Counted from the stretch's first letter, positions 41,506 through 52,020 are shown. The stretch is DNA of 64,000 bases from Luteibacter sp. dw_328 (GCF_018449605.1 NZ_JAAVUW010000005.1:124001-188000); one strand, 5' to 3'. Translations and numbers: made by a program. The notes: generated from the letters alone by a model not told the origin.

Positions 41506-42645
41506 TCAGACCACACGCTGATAGCGGTTCCCGGGCAGGGAGGCAACCTCGCCCTCGAGCTCAAGCATCAGAAGCATCGAAGACAGTGCGCCAGCGGTGA
41601 AGCCCGTCGTACCGATCAGGGCGTCCAAAGAGGCGGGATCGTAACCCATGGCGTCGAGAAGGCGGCGATATTCGTCATCCTGGCGCCAGTCGAAGGGGCC
41701 AGTCTTGCGCCGTCCCACTGCCGGACCGGCCTCGGAGCCCGCTAGCCGGGCCCGCAGTTCGGCGCCCAGCTCGACCGCTGCAGGGCCCAGCACACCTAGA
41801 ATCTCATCGGCGCGCTGGACCAGACGGGCGCCTTCAGCGATCAGAGCGTGACAGCCTTCGGCCAACGCATTGTGAATGGAGCCCGGAAGGGCGAATACCT
41901 CGCGGCCCTGTTCCCCGGCAACCCGGGCGGTAATCAACGAGCCGGAGCGCAATCCCGCCTCGATGACCAGGACGCCCAGACTGAGGCCGGCAATGATCCG
42001 GTTGCGCTGCGGAAAGTGCTGCGGCTGTGACGCCACGCCCGGTGGGTATTCGCTCACGATGGCGCCATGAGCGGCGATTCTCTGTGCCAGCGCGTGGTGC
42101 TTGGGCGGATAGACCCGATCCGGACCGGTACCGATGACCGCGATGGTGGGCTCGCCGGCGTCCAGTGCCGCCTCGTGGGCGGCTCCGTCGACGCCGTCGG
42201 CCATGCCGCTGGTAACCAGAAGGCCACCCACGGCCAGCGCTTCGGCAAAGCGCCTTGCGTTGGCAAGGCCTGGCGCCTGGGCCCGGCGGGCCCCCACGAT
42301 GGCGACCTGCGGGCGCAGGAGCAGCGACGCGTCGCCTTTGACGAAGAGGGCGGCCGGCGGATCGGGGATAGCCTCCAGTTGCGGCGGGAAATCCTCGTCT
42401 GTGCACAGCAACAGACGCTGGTCGTCAGCTGCCAGCCAGGCGAGATCGCGCGCGAGGGTGGCCTCGTCGGGCGCGGCGATCCATCCACGCCCTTCGGCGG
42501 TGAGCGAACCCCCGTGCTGAACCAGCCAGCGCAGCAAAGGGACGGCACCGCCCCGGCTCACCAGGCCCTCGCGCAGGCGACGGGCATTCATGCCCGGGGT
42601 ACGCAGGAGGATCAGCCACTCACGGAGGTCGTCGGAATTGATCAT
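41506..42645 (-). CDS. dprA: DNA processing protein DprA/Smf
   Basis: The 379-residue DprA has a short N-terminal helical part (LLRTPGMNARRLREGL), a Rossmann-like domain (about 110-300; VGARRAQAPGLANARRFAEAL, SGMADGVDGAAH, QRNRIIAGLS) and a C-terminal winged-helix domain (DALIGTTGFTAGALSSML). DprA loads RecA on incoming single-stranded DNA during transformation. The start at 42645 is chosen since the longer frame has no family match. The smg/DUF494 gene that often lies between dprA and topA is absent. Confidence 0.94.
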   Translation of the reverse strand: MINSDDLREWLILLRTPGMNARRLREGLVSRGGAVPLLRWLVQHGGSLTAEGRGWIAAPDEATLARDLAWLAADDQRLLLCTDEDFPPQLEAIPDPPAALFVKGDASLLLRPQVAIVGARRAQAPGLANARRFAEALAVGGLLVTSGMADGVDGAAHEAALDAGEPTIAVIGTGPDRVYPPKHHALAQRIAAHGAIVSEYPPGVASQPQHFPQRNRIIAGLSLGVLVIEAGLRSGSLITARVAGEQGREVFALPGSIHNALAEGCHALIAEGARLVQRADEILGVLGPAAVELGAELRARLAGSEAGPAVGRRKTGPFDWRQDDEYRRLLDAMGYDPASLDALIGTTGFTAGALSSMLLMLELEGEVASLPGNRYQRVV

Positions 42646-42685
42646 CCGGCCAGTGTAGAGGCCCGACCCGCTGCCCGCGGAAGTG

Positions 42686-42714
42686 GAAACGGCCGCCCAG
42701 GAGGCGGCCGTTTC
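42686..42714. terminator. Hairpin between the LysM gene and dprA
   Basis: A 12-bp perfect stem (GAAACGGCCGCC / GGCGGCCGTTTC, 5-nt loop) lies 55 bp after the LysM gene stop. No long T-run follows on either strand, so it is a probable but not certain terminator. Confidence 0.6.
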
Positions 42715-42768
42715 ATCGTCGTTGCCAGCAAGCCCGCCCCCACTACAGGTAGGCACAGGCCGAGCACG

Positions 42769-43926
42769 TCACTCGGGAAGGGTGAGCTTGTCGCCCTTCT
42801 TGAGCGGACGCAGCGCGTCCATGACCAGGGCGTAGCTGACGTGGTCGAACGTACGGAAGACCATGACATGACCGCCGTATTCGTCGGGCAGCTGCACCTT
42901 GGGCGAGGTATCGCGGCGATTGTAGTTGCCGGACACTTCATCGGGGATCTTGTCGCCCTGGGACATCACGGTGAACGTCGTGCCGTTGTCGATGCCGTCC
43001 GCCGTACCTGCGGAAATCGAGACCACCTGACGGCTGCCGACACCATTGAGCGCGTCCGTATAGCCGATCACCCGGGGATCCGCCGGCATGGCCTTGGGCG
43101 CATGCGGGTAGAAATACGGGTCGTACGGCTTGTCGTCGACCTGCATCAGGCGATCGCCCTTGCGAACCTCGAGGGTCGAATCGACGAGGATCAGGCTGGC
43201 AACCTCGCCGTTGGTGGCGATGACCTCGGCGGTACCGATGACGGAGACCTCGACGCCCTGGTCGGTGCCCCGGCCGTTGTGGGTGTCGTGGGCCGTATCC
43301 TCGCGCCACGGACCCGGCGCCATGGAGGCGTCGCTGTCGAGCTCGTCGGCCACGAACGAACCGTGCTCACGATTGCCGACATTGTCGATGTTGCCGGTGT
43401 CGCCACCGTGGTCACGGAAGCGGTTGGTCGGCCGTACGATCGCCCAACGCTGACCCGGCGCCGCCGAATCGAGGTTCTTGGCGTAGATCTTGTAGCCGGG
43501 CGTGCCGCGGAGATGGTTTTCCTCGAACCCGATCAGGTACGGCGATTGCTCGACCGCGTCGGCGTCCATGACACGCATTTCCTTCAGGAACATACGCAGG
43601 TCGGCAAGCGGGATGGCCGTGACGGCGTCGCCCTCGGTACGCACCCGCGGCTGGAGGCCGAGATGCGGGTTGCCGCTACCGTTCATGGAAAGGTTGAGCA
43701 CGTCACCCGGGTAGATCAGGTGCGGGTTCTGGACCTGCGGGTTGGCCTGCCAGATTTCCGGCCAGAGCCATGGCTTGCTCAGAAAGCGCGCCGAAATGTC
43801 CCACAGCGTGTCGCCCTTGCGCACCGTATAGGTGTCCGGGTGATTGGGACGGAGCTGGGCCGCGGCGGCATAAACGGCCACGGTAAAAAACATGCCGCCC
43901 AGCAGCATGGCGAACTTCTTGATCAT
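42769..43926 (-). CDS. LysM domain periplasmic protein
   Basis: The 385-residue exported protein has a signal peptide ([20 protein letters not shown], cleavage about residue 22) and one LysM domain (32-79, [16 protein letters not shown] and IYPGDVLNL) for peptidoglycan binding. A ~300-residue beta-rich C-terminal domain with no catalytic motif I can see follows. It belongs to the LysM family found next to dprA in Xanthomonadales and other gammaproteobacteria. It is divergent from def (206 bp). Confidence 0.88.
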   Translation of the reverse strand: MIKKFAMLLGGMFFTVAVYAAAAQLRPNHPDTYTVRKGDTLWDISARFLSKPWLWPEIWQANPQVQNPHLIYPGDVLNLSMNGSGNPHLGLQPRVRTEGDAVTAIPLADLRMFLKEMRVMDADAVEQSPYLIGFEENHLRGTPGYKIYAKNLDSAAPGQRWAIVRPTNRFRDHGGDTGNIDNVGNREHGSFVADELDSDASMAPGPWREDTAHDTHNGRGTDQGVEVSVIGTAEVIATNGEVASLILVDSTLEVRKGDRLMQVDDKPYDPYFYPHAPKAMPADPRVIGYTDALNGVGSRQVVSISAGTADGIDNGTTFTVMSQGDKIPDEVSGNYNRRDTSPKVQLPDEYGGHVMVFRTFDHVSYALVMDALRPLKKGDKLTLPE

Positions 43927-44132
43927 GCGGGATTTCCCCCTTCCCCGGTGCTGTCGCGAGTGTAACTGAATCGTTAACGGGCACAATACGTCCGGATGCT
44001 CGCCCGGCCCCTGGTGCGCGCGTAGAATACGGGGCCATCCTACAGGGTCGCGCTGCTTGGATTTCGCCGACTTGCCCGCATTTTTCCAGGCAAGACGCGC
44101 CACAGTGGCCCGTAAACGTTCAAGGTGACACC

Positions 44133-44636
44133 GTGTCCACCCTACCCATCCTGGAATTTCCCGACCCGCGCCTGCGCACCGTCGCCGCCCCGGTCACCGT
44201 GTTCGACGACGAACTGAAGCAGTTCGTGGCCGACATGTACGAAACCATGTACGCCGCCAATGGCGTCGGCCTGGCCGCCACCCAGGTGAACGTGCACAAG
44301 CGCGTCCTGGTCGCGGACATGAGCGACGACCGCGACCAGCCCATGGTGCTGATCAATCCCGAAATCCTCGAGAAGGACGGCCAGCAGGTCTACCAGGAAG
44401 GCTGCCTGTCGTTCCCGGGCATCTACGCCGATGTGACCCGCGCGCTGCACGTCAAGGTCCGTGCGCAGGACGCCTCGGGCGCCGAGATCATGGTGGATGT
44501 GGAGGGCCCCCTGGCCGTCTGCATCCAGCACGAGATGGATCACCTCGCCGGCAAGGTCTTCGTCGACTACCTATCGCCGCTCAAGCGCGGCATGCTCCTG
44601 AAGCGGATGGACAAGCAGCGCAAGGCAAGCGCCTGA
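44133..44636 (+). CDS. def: Peptide deformylase
   Basis: The 167-residue Fe/Zn enzyme removes the formyl group from nascent proteins. Motif 1 is GVGLAATQ, motif 2 is EGCLSFPG (metal Cys) and motif 3 is [12 protein letters not shown] (metal His pair). It starts at a GTG with AAGGTGA upstream. fmt follows 8 bp later, so it is the usual def-fmt-rsmB operon. Length equals E. coli Def (169). Confidence 0.96.
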   Translation: MSTLPILEFPDPRLRTVAAPVTVFDDELKQFVADMYETMYAANGVGLAATQVNVHKRVLVADMSDDRDQPMVLINPEILEKDGQQVYQEGCLSFPGIYADVTRALHVKVRAQDASGAEIMVDVEGPLAVCIQHEMDHLAGKVFVDYLSPLKRGMLLKRMDKQRKASA

Positions 44637-44644
44637 GCGCGCCG

Positions 44645-45583
44645 GTGCGTCCCCTGCGCGTGGTGTTCGCCGGAACGCCCGACTTCTCCGTCGCCTGCCT
44701 TGAAGCCTGCCGCGCCAGCGGCGCCGAGGTCGTGGCCGTCTACACCCAGCCCGATCGCCCGGCCGGACGCGGGCGCAAGCTTGCCGCCAGCCCGGTCAAG
44801 GCGGCGGCGCTTGCCGCCGGCATCCCCGTGGAGCAGCCGGAGTCGTTCAAGGCGGAAGCCGATCGCGATCGCCTGGCCGCGTACGCGCCCGACCTGATGG
44901 TCGTGGTGGCGTATGGCCTGATCCTGCCGCGCAAGGTGCTCGCCATTCCCCGGCTCGGCTGCTGGAACGTGCACGCCTCCCTGCTGCCGCGCTGGCGCGG
45001 AGCCGCGCCGATCCAGCGGGCCATCCTGGCCGGTGACGACGAGTCCGGTGTCGATCTCATGCAGATGGAAGCGGGCCTGGATACCGGCCCCGTCCTCATC
45101 GAGCGCCGCACCCCCATTGCCGCTGACGAAACCGGCGGCAGCCTGCACGACCGTCTTTCCTTCCTGGGCGCGGACGCCCTTGCGGAGGGTCTTCGCCGCA
45201 TCATGGCCGGCGAAACGCTGGCCCCACGCATCCAGGCCGAAGCGGGCGTCGAGTACGCCCACAAACTCGACAAGGCGGAGGCCCGGCTGGATTTCCAGCT
45301 TCCGGCCATCGCCCTCGAGCGAAAGGTACGGGCGTTCAACCCGTGGCCGGTTGCCGAGGCCGATGTCGCCGGTGAGCGCCTCCGCATCTGGTCGGCACGC
45401 GCACTCGATCTTGCGTCCGGCGCCGAGCCGGGCCAGGTCGTCGCCGCGACCCGCGACGGCATCGACATCGCCTGCGCCGGTGGCACGCTGCGCCTCACGA
45501 CCGTGCAGCGCCCCGGCGGACGCCCGATTGGCGCTGCCGACTACCTCAACGCCCGGCCGGAACTGAAGCAGGCTGCCTCGTGA
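44645..45583 (+). CDS. fmt: Methionyl-tRNA formyltransferase
   Basis: The 312-residue enzyme formylates initiator Met-tRNA. It has the folate-site block [19 protein letters not shown] (Asn/His) and the catalytic Asp in LDTGPVL. A GTG start at 44645 is 9 bp after the def stop; the stop overlaps the rsmB GTG. Length matches E. coli Fmt (315). Confidence 0.96.
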   Translation: MRPLRVVFAGTPDFSVACLEACRASGAEVVAVYTQPDRPAGRGRKLAASPVKAAALAAGIPVEQPESFKAEADRDRLAAYAPDLMVVVAYGLILPRKVLAIPRLGCWNVHASLLPRWRGAAPIQRAILAGDDESGVDLMQMEAGLDTGPVLIERRTPIAADETGGSLHDRLSFLGADALAEGLRRIMAGETLAPRIQAEAGVEYAHKLDKAEARLDFQLPAIALERKVRAFNPWPVAEADVAGERLRIWSARALDLASGAEPGQVVAATRDGIDIACAGGTLRLTTVQRPGGRPIGAADYLNARPELKQAAS

Positions 45584-46884
45584 ACAAGCCGATTTCGGTT
45601 CGCGCCCTGGCCGCCGAAGCACTGGCCGACATCGCCTTGCGGGGCCACTCGCTACGCGAGGTGGCCGATCGCGCCTTTCCCCGTCTCCCGGACTCACGCG
45701 ATCGCGCACTGCTCACCGCCCTGCTCAATGAGGGCGCGCGCTGGTGGCCACGATTCGACGCAGCGATCGACCGGCTTCTGGACAAGTCGATCCGGCGCAA
45801 CGATCCGGTGATCCACGCGCTCCTCGTCATCGGACTGATCCAGCTGGAAGTACTCGAGTTGCCGGCCTATGCCGCCGTCGCGGCCACGGTGGAGGCCGTG
45901 CGCGAATTGCGCCGCCCGCGGCTTGCAGGGCTGGTCAATGCGGTACTGCGGCGCTGGCAGCGCGAACGCGAGACCCTGAATGTGGCGCTGGATGCCACGC
46001 CGGCGACGCGTCATGCGCACCCCGCCTGGCTCGCCGACGCGATTGCCCGCGACTGGCCCGGCCAGGCGGAAGAGATCATGGCGGCGGCGAACCAGGAGCC
46101 GCCACTGATGCTTCGCGTCAATCGCAACCGCGCGACCCGCGAGGAAGTCATCGGCCGCCTGACGGGCGCCGGCCTCACGGTCGAACTTCATCCCTGGCTG
46201 GCCGATGCCCTGGTGTTGCCGCACAGTACCGAAGTCACCCGCCTTCCCGGCTTTACTCAAGGCGACTTCGCGGTTCAGGACGGCGCCGCCCAGGTACCTG
46301 CGGATCTTCTCGACCTTGCCGATGGCCAGCGTGTGCTCGATGCCTGCGCCGCACCTGGCGGCAAGGCCTGCCACGCACTGGAGCGGGCGAATGTCCGCCT
46401 GGTCGCCGTCGAATCCGAAGCGAAGCGGGTCCCGCGGATACGCCAGAACCTCGAGCGCCTCGGCCTGCGGGCCGAGGTGATCGTGGGCGACGCGGGAGAT
46501 GCCTCCGGCTGGTGGGACGGCAAGTCGTTCGACCGGATCATGATCGATGCGCCGTGCTCGGCGACGGGCGTTATCCGCCGCCGGCCCGACGTCCGCCTGC
46601 ATCGACGCGGCGCGGATATTCCCACGCTGATCGCCCAGCAGGAACGTATCCTGGCCGCCTGCTGGGACCTGCTGGTCCCTGGCGGCCGTCTGCTTTACGT
46701 GACCTGTTCCATCCTCCGCGCCGAGAACGAAGGCGTCGTCGGAGCGTTCGTCGCCAGCCGGACTGATGTGGATGTCATGCCGTTAGCACTGCAAGCGGGT
46801 CGTGCCGCCGGTATCGGCTGGCAGATTCTCCCGGGCGAGGGCGATCTCGACGGCATGTACTACGCCTTGCTGCGTAAGCGGTGA
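45580..46884 (+). CDS. rsmB: 16S rRNA m5C967 methyltransferase RsmB
   Basis: The 434-residue protein has an N-terminal NusB-like RNA-binding domain (about 1-140) and a C-terminal SAM-dependent methyltransferase. The SAM loop is [12 protein letters not shown]. The motif IV cysteine is in [10 protein letters not shown], and the motif VI catalytic cysteine is in VTCSIL. A GTG start overlaps the fmt stop (GTGA). This is the third gene of the def-fmt-rsmB operon. Confidence 0.95.
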   Translation: MNKPISVRALAAEALADIALRGHSLREVADRAFPRLPDSRDRALLTALLNEGARWWPRFDAAIDRLLDKSIRRNDPVIHALLVIGLIQLEVLELPAYAAVAATVEAVRELRRPRLAGLVNAVLRRWQRERETLNVALDATPATRHAHPAWLADAIARDWPGQAEEIMAAANQEPPLMLRVNRNRATREEVIGRLTGAGLTVELHPWLADALVLPHSTEVTRLPGFTQGDFAVQDGAAQVPADLLDLADGQRVLDACAAPGGKACHALERANVRLVAVESEAKRVPRIRQNLERLGLRAEVIVGDAGDASGWWDGKSFDRIMIDAPCSATGVIRRRPDVRLHRRGADIPTLIAQQERILAACWDLLVPGGRLLYVTCSILRAENEGVVGAFVASRTDVDVMPLALQAGRAAGIGWQILPGEGDLDGMYYALLRKR

Positions 46885-46919
46885 TGTAACATCTCAGGTA
46901 ATTCGCATGGAAGTTATGC

Positions 46920-48194
46920 ATGACTGCAGCCACTCCGGCCGCTGATCCGACACGTTCCTGGCGAACGCTTCTCCTGAGCGCTCTCGTGGCGATCATTCCG
47001 ATTGCCGTGTCCGTTCCCTGGAAGGCCAAGGCCTTGCCGATCCTGGCGTTGGTGATCACGGGCGCCTTCCTGCTGGTGTCGCGCGCGGAGACCCGTCTGC
47101 GCTACCGGGTGGCGTGGACGATCGTCGCCATTTGCCTGCTGCGTTTCGCCTATGCCGTTTTCAATATCGGCTTCCACCACCTGGGCTGGAACGAGCTCGA
47201 CCTTCCCGCGCAGACCCTGGTGTTCCTCGTCACCGCAGCGGCATTTACCGGGCGCCTGCATTGGCGCGGCATCTGGACGTTCTTCGCGGTGACCACGCTT
47301 GTGCTCGGTGGATCGTGCATCGTCCAGCATCACCTCATGGGCGTGGAACGCGCTTACGGAATCAACGGCGGCGAGTGGAGCGCCATCGAGTTCACCATGG
47401 TCACGCTGTGCATGACCCTGTTCTCGATTATCCGGTTGATCGAGCCACGGATCGTGACAGGCGAGCGCTGGCTGCACGCCATCGCCGTCGCCGTGGGCGT
47501 CTACGGGGCGATCCTGACCCAGAGCCGCGGCCCGATGCTGGCCTTCATACCTTCCCTGCTCATTGTCATCGCGGTGCACGTGCGCCGTACCGGGCAGTGG
47601 CGTGGTGCGCTGATCTTCGTAGGCGTGCTGGTCGTCGGGGTCGCGACCACCACGACCGCGCTGGACCATCAGGTGATCCAGCGGTTCAGCCAGGTCAGCA
47701 GCGAGATGTCCACCTTCAGCAAGGACAACAACGTCGGCGCGGTTCGCGAGCGCATGGCGATGTGGCAGTCCGCCTGGGACGCGTTCAGCGAGCATCCCAT
47801 CGCGGGCGTCGGCGTGGATCAGTTCGGCGCGTACACCCGCGCCCGCATCGCCGATGGCGAAGCCAACCAGGCCATCGCCAAATATGACCATCCGCACAAC
47901 GAATACCTGGAGGCGGCAGCCACCGGTGGCATACCGTCGCTGATCATCGTGCTGCTCCTGTTCGCCCTGCCGGCGGTCCACTTTGTCCGTCGCCTCGGTG
48001 ACCGGGACGAATGGGTGGCGACCCTGGCCACGGCCGGCCTCGCGGTGGTCACGATGTACGTGCTTTCGGCCATGACCGACAACGTGTTCTACCGGGCCAT
48101 GCCGCATTCGTTCTTCCTGTTCCTCGTGCTCGGCTTCGTCATGGCCACGGCACTGCCGTCGGCGGGACGACGCGACGCCCTCGCGAGCGCCTGA
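46920..48194 (+). CDS. O-antigen ligase family protein
   Basis: The 424-residue protein has about 11-12 membrane helices and the Wzy/WaaL-type domain. The large periplasmic loop carries SRGPMLAFIP, and later HPIAGVGVDQFGAYTRARIA and YDHPHNEYLEAAA (conserved His). It could be the ligase joining O-antigen to lipid A-core or a polymerase; with only core-type glycosyltransferases beside it, WaaL is more likely. It starts 35 bp after rsmB, and a glycosyltransferase follows within 3 bp. Confidence 0.82.
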   Translation: MTAATPAADPTRSWRTLLLSALVAIIPIAVSVPWKAKALPILALVITGAFLLVSRAETRLRYRVAWTIVAICLLRFAYAVFNIGFHHLGWNELDLPAQTLVFLVTAAAFTGRLHWRGIWTFFAVTTLVLGGSCIVQHHLMGVERAYGINGGEWSAIEFTMVTLCMTLFSIIRLIEPRIVTGERWLHAIAVAVGVYGAILTQSRGPMLAFIPSLLIVIAVHVRRTGQWRGALIFVGVLVVGVATTTTALDHQVIQRFSQVSSEMSTFSKDNNVGAVRERMAMWQSAWDAFSEHPIAGVGVDQFGAYTRARIADGEANQAIAKYDHPHNEYLEAAATGGIPSLIIVLLLFALPAVHFVRRLGDRDEWVATLATAGLAVVTMYVLSAMTDNVFYRAMPHSFFLFLVLGFVMATALPSAGRRDALASA

Positions 48195-48196
48195 CC

Positions 48197-49165
48197 GTGC
48201 GCATTCACCTGCTCGCCTGGGACAACCAGCGCGGCCTCTCTCACGACATCCGCGTCGTCGAAGACGCCCTGCGCGAGCTCGGTCACGAGGTCACCGTTTC
48301 CCGCCTGGGCTCGCGCCGGCATGACGGCGCCTGGAAACTTCGCGGCATGCGCTTGCGCATGCTGTTGGGCGCCCCGCGTTTCGACATCAACCTCTCGCTC
48401 GAACATGTGCGCCCCGCGAGTTTCGGACTGGCGCGCCGCAACCTGCTGATGCCCAATCCGGAATGGGTATCGGCGCGCGGCCGGCGCTACCTGGAGCGAT
48501 ACGACGCCCTGCTGACCAAGACCCACGAGGCCACACGGATCTTCACCGACCTTGGCCTGCGCGCGCTGGAAGTCGGCTTTCGCAGCCGCGACCGTTACGA
48601 CGCCACGGTCCCGCGGGATGCCAGCGGGTTTCTGCACGCCGCGGGCTCGAGCCAGCTGAAAGGAACGACACGGCTAATCGAGGTGTGGAAGCGCCACCCG
48701 GAGTGGCCCATGCTCACCGTGCTTCGCGGTGGCCCCACGGCCGAAGATGAAGGCGGCGCGACCAACCTGCGCATCGTGCGCGAACACCTGCCGGATGCCG
48801 AGGTGCGCCGCCTGCAGAACGCGTGCGCGTTTCACCTGTGCCTGTCGCAGACCGAAGGCTGGGGCCACTACCTGGTCGAGGCGATGAGCTGTGCCGCCGT
48901 CGTACTGAGCTGCGATGGCGCGCCGATGAACCAGATGATCGACGCCAGCCGCGGCTTGCCCGTGCAGGCGACCGAAGGCGAGGCCTTCCACCTCGCACGC
49001 ACGTGGCAGTTCGACGAATCCGCGCTCGAGCAAGCGGTGGAACGTGCGATCGCCATGTCCGCCGCGGAGCGGGAGATGCTCGGCGCCAACGCGCGTGGCT
49101 GGTACCTCGACAACGAGGCCAGCTTCACCGCGCGCCTGGGTGCGGCGCTGGACGCCTTACGCTGA
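48197..49165 (+). CDS. Glycosyltransferase (GT-B fold)
   Basis: The 322-residue GT-B type protein has the C-terminal nucleotide-sugar domain HLCLSQTEGWGHYLVEAMSC. The conserved E-x7-E-like pattern lies in the Glu-rich stretch, preceded by LHAAGSSQLKGTTRLIEVWK. A GTG start at 48197 lies 3 bp after the ligase gene, so it is an operon. It probably acts in LPS core or exopolysaccharide assembly; the sugar is unknown. Its 3' end overlaps the convergent glycosyltransferase by 9 bp. Confidence 0.82.
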   Translation: MRIHLLAWDNQRGLSHDIRVVEDALRELGHEVTVSRLGSRRHDGAWKLRGMRLRMLLGAPRFDINLSLEHVRPASFGLARRNLLMPNPEWVSARGRRYLERYDALLTKTHEATRIFTDLGLRALEVGFRSRDRYDATVPRDASGFLHAAGSSQLKGTTRLIEVWKRHPEWPMLTVLRGGPTAEDEGGATNLRIVREHLPDAEVRRLQNACAFHLCLSQTEGWGHYLVEAMSCAAVVLSCDGAPMNQMIDASRGLPVQATEGEAFHLARTWQFDESALEQAVERAIAMSAAEREMLGANARGWYLDNEASFTARLGAALDALR

Positions 49166-49987
49166 AGCGGGGCGTGCGTCCGGTGGCGGCGTAGCGAACT
49201 CCGCCAGATGCTGGTCCACACCGATCTCACACCGAACCAGGCCGAGCCGTCGCGTTTCGTCGAGGATGCGGTCGTTCGGGTTATCGACGATGTTCTTCCG
49301 TGTGCGGTGGTACAGGTGCGTGGCGAGGGCGCTGAAGCGCAGGTCACGACGCTGCAGACCGGCATGGAACGCACGCGTGACCAGCTCGGTATCCTCACGG
49401 CCCCAGCCGGTCATTCCTTCGTTGAACCCGTTCAGCGCAAGCAGGTCCTCGCGCCAGAAGCCCATGTTGCAGCTCTTGATGCCGCGCGTTTTCTGACTTG
49501 GTTTCGCGTACCAGCGCGCCAGCCACGGCATGCGCAAGGTATGGCGACGACGCTCGATGCCCGGCGTGAAAAACGTGGCGCGGACGGATTCGTCGGCGAG
49601 CATGCGGCGGGTCAAGGCTTCGTCGCTGAGGACGCGCGAACCTTGCACGTAGCAGCCCCGCGTCGCGAAGGCTTCGTGGTCGGCAACGAAATGCGGCTCG
49701 GCCACCATGTCGCCGTCCAGGATGATGATGTAATCGCCCGAGGCGGCGGCGATGGCGCGATTGCGCGCGCGGCTCATGCGCGCACCGTCGTCGGGTTGCC
49801 AGAGGTGCACCAGTCGCACCGGGAACGTCGCGGCCACCCGCTCGATAACGCGACGCGTCTCGTCGGTCGAACCATCATCGGTAACGATGACCTCGTCGGG
49901 CAGGCGGGTCTGCCGGGCCAGCGATTCGAGCACGCGCTCGAGAGCGGCGGGCCAGTTGTAGGTGATGATGGCGACGGTCATACGCAT
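49157..49987 (-). CDS. Family 2 glycosyltransferase (GT-A, galactosyltransferase-like C-terminus)
   Basis: The 276-residue GT-A enzyme has MTVAIITYNWPAALERVLES, VTDDGSTDETRRVI, the DxD motif IILDGDMVAEPH, and the C-terminal FNEGMTGWGREDTELVTRAF of GT2/7C chondroitin-like transferases. It is the only minus-strand gene in the envelope block and overlaps the end of its plus-strand neighbour. A role in LPS/polysaccharide synthesis is inferred. Confidence 0.85.
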   Translation of the reverse strand: MRMTVAIITYNWPAALERVLESLARQTRLPDEVIVTDDGSTDETRRVIERVAATFPVRLVHLWQPDDGARMSRARNRAIAAASGDYIIILDGDMVAEPHFVADHEAFATRGCYVQGSRVLSDEALTRRMLADESVRATFFTPGIERRRHTLRMPWLARWYAKPSQKTRGIKSCNMGFWREDLLALNGFNEGMTGWGREDTELVTRAFHAGLQRRDLRFSALATHLYHRTRKNIVDNPNDRILDETRRLGLVRCEIGVDQHLAEFATPPPDARPASA

Positions 49988-50061
49988 GGAGGCAAAGGAT
50001 AACGGGAACGCCTTAACCCTGCCCGGTCCGGGCCCGCGGGCGATTCGGTTAGACTTTCCCG

Positions 50062-50895
50062 ATGGCGAGCCTCCCCCTGACCCTTGTAGTGATCACCTAT
50101 AACGAGGCGCATACGATCGCCCGCTGCCTGGACAGCGTGCCGTTTGCGGCCGAAAAGGTGGTTGTCGACAGCGGCAGCACCGACGACACCGTGGCGATCG
50201 CACAGGCGCACGGGGCGCGCGTGGTTCACCAGGACTGGCTCGGCTTCGGGCCGCAACGAAACTTCGCCACCACCCAGGCCAGCCACGACTGGCTGCTTGC
50301 CCTGGATGCCGACGAATTCCTCTCGCCGGAGCTCGCCGCCGAGCTGGAAGCGGCCTTGCCCGCCCTCCAGGCCAGTGCGGACGCTGCGGCCTTCCTGCGC
50401 CGACGCACCATCTACATGGGCGCACCGATGCGCTGGTACCGCCCGGCGATGGGCGAGAAGATGGCTCGCCTGTGGCACCGCGGTCGGGCCCGCTGGACGG
50501 ATGCGCGCGTGCACGAGTCGCTGCGTTTCGACGGCCCCGCACGTACGCTTCGCGCCCCGTTCGACCACGTGAACAACCCCAGCCTGGTCGAGAAACAGCT
50601 GAAAGTGCTGCGTTATTCCGAACTGAAGTGCCGCGACTGGTCCGACAAAGGCAAGTCGCCGCGCATGTGGCAGACGCCGTTTGTCTTCATGCTCGCCTTC
50701 ATCAAGGATTATGTCTTCCGCCTCGCGATGTTCGACGGCTGGCGCGGATTCATCATCGCCCAGACCGCCGCCAGCTACGCGGTTTACAAGCGCATGCGTT
50801 ACTACGAAATGCGGCACAACCCTGCCTCGCGTGAATCCGCCGCCACGGCCCTGCACCGTCACGGCTTGGACCGTGGCTCGGAAACCTCCACATGA
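50062..50895 (+). CDS. LPS-core type family 2 glycosyltransferase (WaaE/KdtX-like)
   Basis: The 277-residue GT-A enzyme starts MASLPLTLVVITYNEAHTI. It has VVDSGSTDDTVAIA, the DxD motif LALDADEFLSPEL and the LPS-type ARVHESLRFDG. The C-terminal tail has a membrane-associating region (FMLAFIKDYVFRLAMFDGW). It resembles WaaE-type beta-1,4-glucosyltransferases of the LPS inner core. It overlaps the next gene by 4 bp. Confidence 0.85.
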   Translation: MASLPLTLVVITYNEAHTIARCLDSVPFAAEKVVVDSGSTDDTVAIAQAHGARVVHQDWLGFGPQRNFATTQASHDWLLALDADEFLSPELAAELEAALPALQASADAAAFLRRRTIYMGAPMRWYRPAMGEKMARLWHRGRARWTDARVHESLRFDGPARTLRAPFDHVNNPSLVEKQLKVLRYSELKCRDWSDKGKSPRMWQTPFVFMLAFIKDYVFRLAMFDGWRGFIIAQTAASYAVYKRMRYYEMRHNPASRESAATALHRHGLDRGSETST

Positions 50896-51923
50896 AGAAG
50901 CACTATCTCCTCTACGGCTCGGAGCGCTATGCGCTGGCTATCCTGCGCCCGCTGCAGGACGCCATCCGTGCACGCGGCGACGAGGCGGCGTGGTTCTTCG
51001 ACGGCCCCGGCGGCGAAGACCTGGTGGCCGGCGAGACCTGGCTGCGCACGACGGAAGAAGTGCGCCGGTTCAATCCGATTGCGGTGGTCACCTCGAGCAA
51101 TGCCGTGCCGCATTTCTTTCCGGGCGTGAAGGTGGAGACCTTCCACGGCTTCAATGCCGGCAAGCCCCGGCACATTTATATCCGCGGTTTCTTCGACCTT
51201 TACTGCACCACCGGTCCGAAGGACACGAAGGCCTTTGGCGACATCGCCGCGCAGATGGACCATTTTGCGGTGAAGGAAACCGGCTGGCCCAAGCTCGACC
51301 CCTTCATGGGCGAGATGGGCGCGCGACCGGTACCTCCGCTGCGCCAGCCGCCAGTCATCCTCTATCACTCCACGTTCTCGCCCTCGTGGAGCGCCGCGGA
51401 GATCCTCTACGACAAGGTCCGTGAGCTTTCGCGCGACGGCCGTTACCGCTTCATCGTCACCTTCCACCCGAAGATGAACCCGGAAACCACGGCCAAGTAC
51501 CGCGCACTGGCGAACGAGCATCTGCGCTTCGCCGACGACGACAATATCCTCGACCTGTTCGGCCAGGCGGACATGATGTGCTCGGACACCTCGTCGGCGC
51601 TGAGTGAGTTCCTGCTCACCGGCAAACCGGTGGTGACCTTCAAGAACCGGGCGCCCGGTCCGCAGCTGATCGACATCGACGCCCCGGAGCAATTCGAACC
51701 GGCCATCGAGCGCGCGCTGGCCCGTTCGCCTGAGCTGATGAAGGCCATCGACGACTTCGGAGCCAGCATCCACCCCTACCGCGACGGCAAATCCAGCGAG
51801 CGGGTGCTCGATGCGATCGACCAGTTCATTGCCGAAGGCGGGCGTAACCGGCGGCGTAAGCCCCTCAATCTGTGGCGCAAACTGAAGATCCGACGACGCA
51901 TCGGCTATTGGGGCCCGGCCTGA
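50892..51923 (+). CDS. CDP-glycerol glycerophosphotransferase family protein
   Basis: The 343-residue TagB/TagF-like protein has the active-site histidine region VETFHGFNAGKPRHIYIRGF, VILYHSTFSPSWS and the C-terminal CDP-glycerol binding block ADMMCSDTSSALSEFLLTGKPV. It would transfer glycerol phosphate or a related polyol phosphate onto a carbohydrate. Start ATG overlaps the upstream glycosyltransferase, so it works on the same product. In a Gram-negative this suggests phosphate-linked decoration of core or O-antigen rather than teichoic acid. Confidence 0.85.
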   Translation: MKKHYLLYGSERYALAILRPLQDAIRARGDEAAWFFDGPGGEDLVAGETWLRTTEEVRRFNPIAVVTSSNAVPHFFPGVKVETFHGFNAGKPRHIYIRGFFDLYCTTGPKDTKAFGDIAAQMDHFAVKETGWPKLDPFMGEMGARPVPPLRQPPVILYHSTFSPSWSAAEILYDKVRELSRDGRYRFIVTFHPKMNPETTAKYRALANEHLRFADDDNILDLFGQADMMCSDTSSALSEFLLTGKPVVTFKNRAPGPQLIDIDAPEQFEPAIERALARSPELMKAIDDFGASIHPYRDGKSSERVLDAIDQFIAEGGRNRRRKPLNLWRKLKIRRRIGYWGPA

Positions 51924-52020
51924 CCGGCCGGGGCGTCCACGTTCTGGCGACGACCGGGGCGGTAGGAGTGGAGTCAGCCATTCCCCTGACCGTACGTTTA
52001 GAATTCATGATCCTTCAACG

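Noticed and set aside
44567-45709. 380-codon open frame antisense to fmt
   Set aside because: Mirror of fmt codons; no start context or conserved motif.
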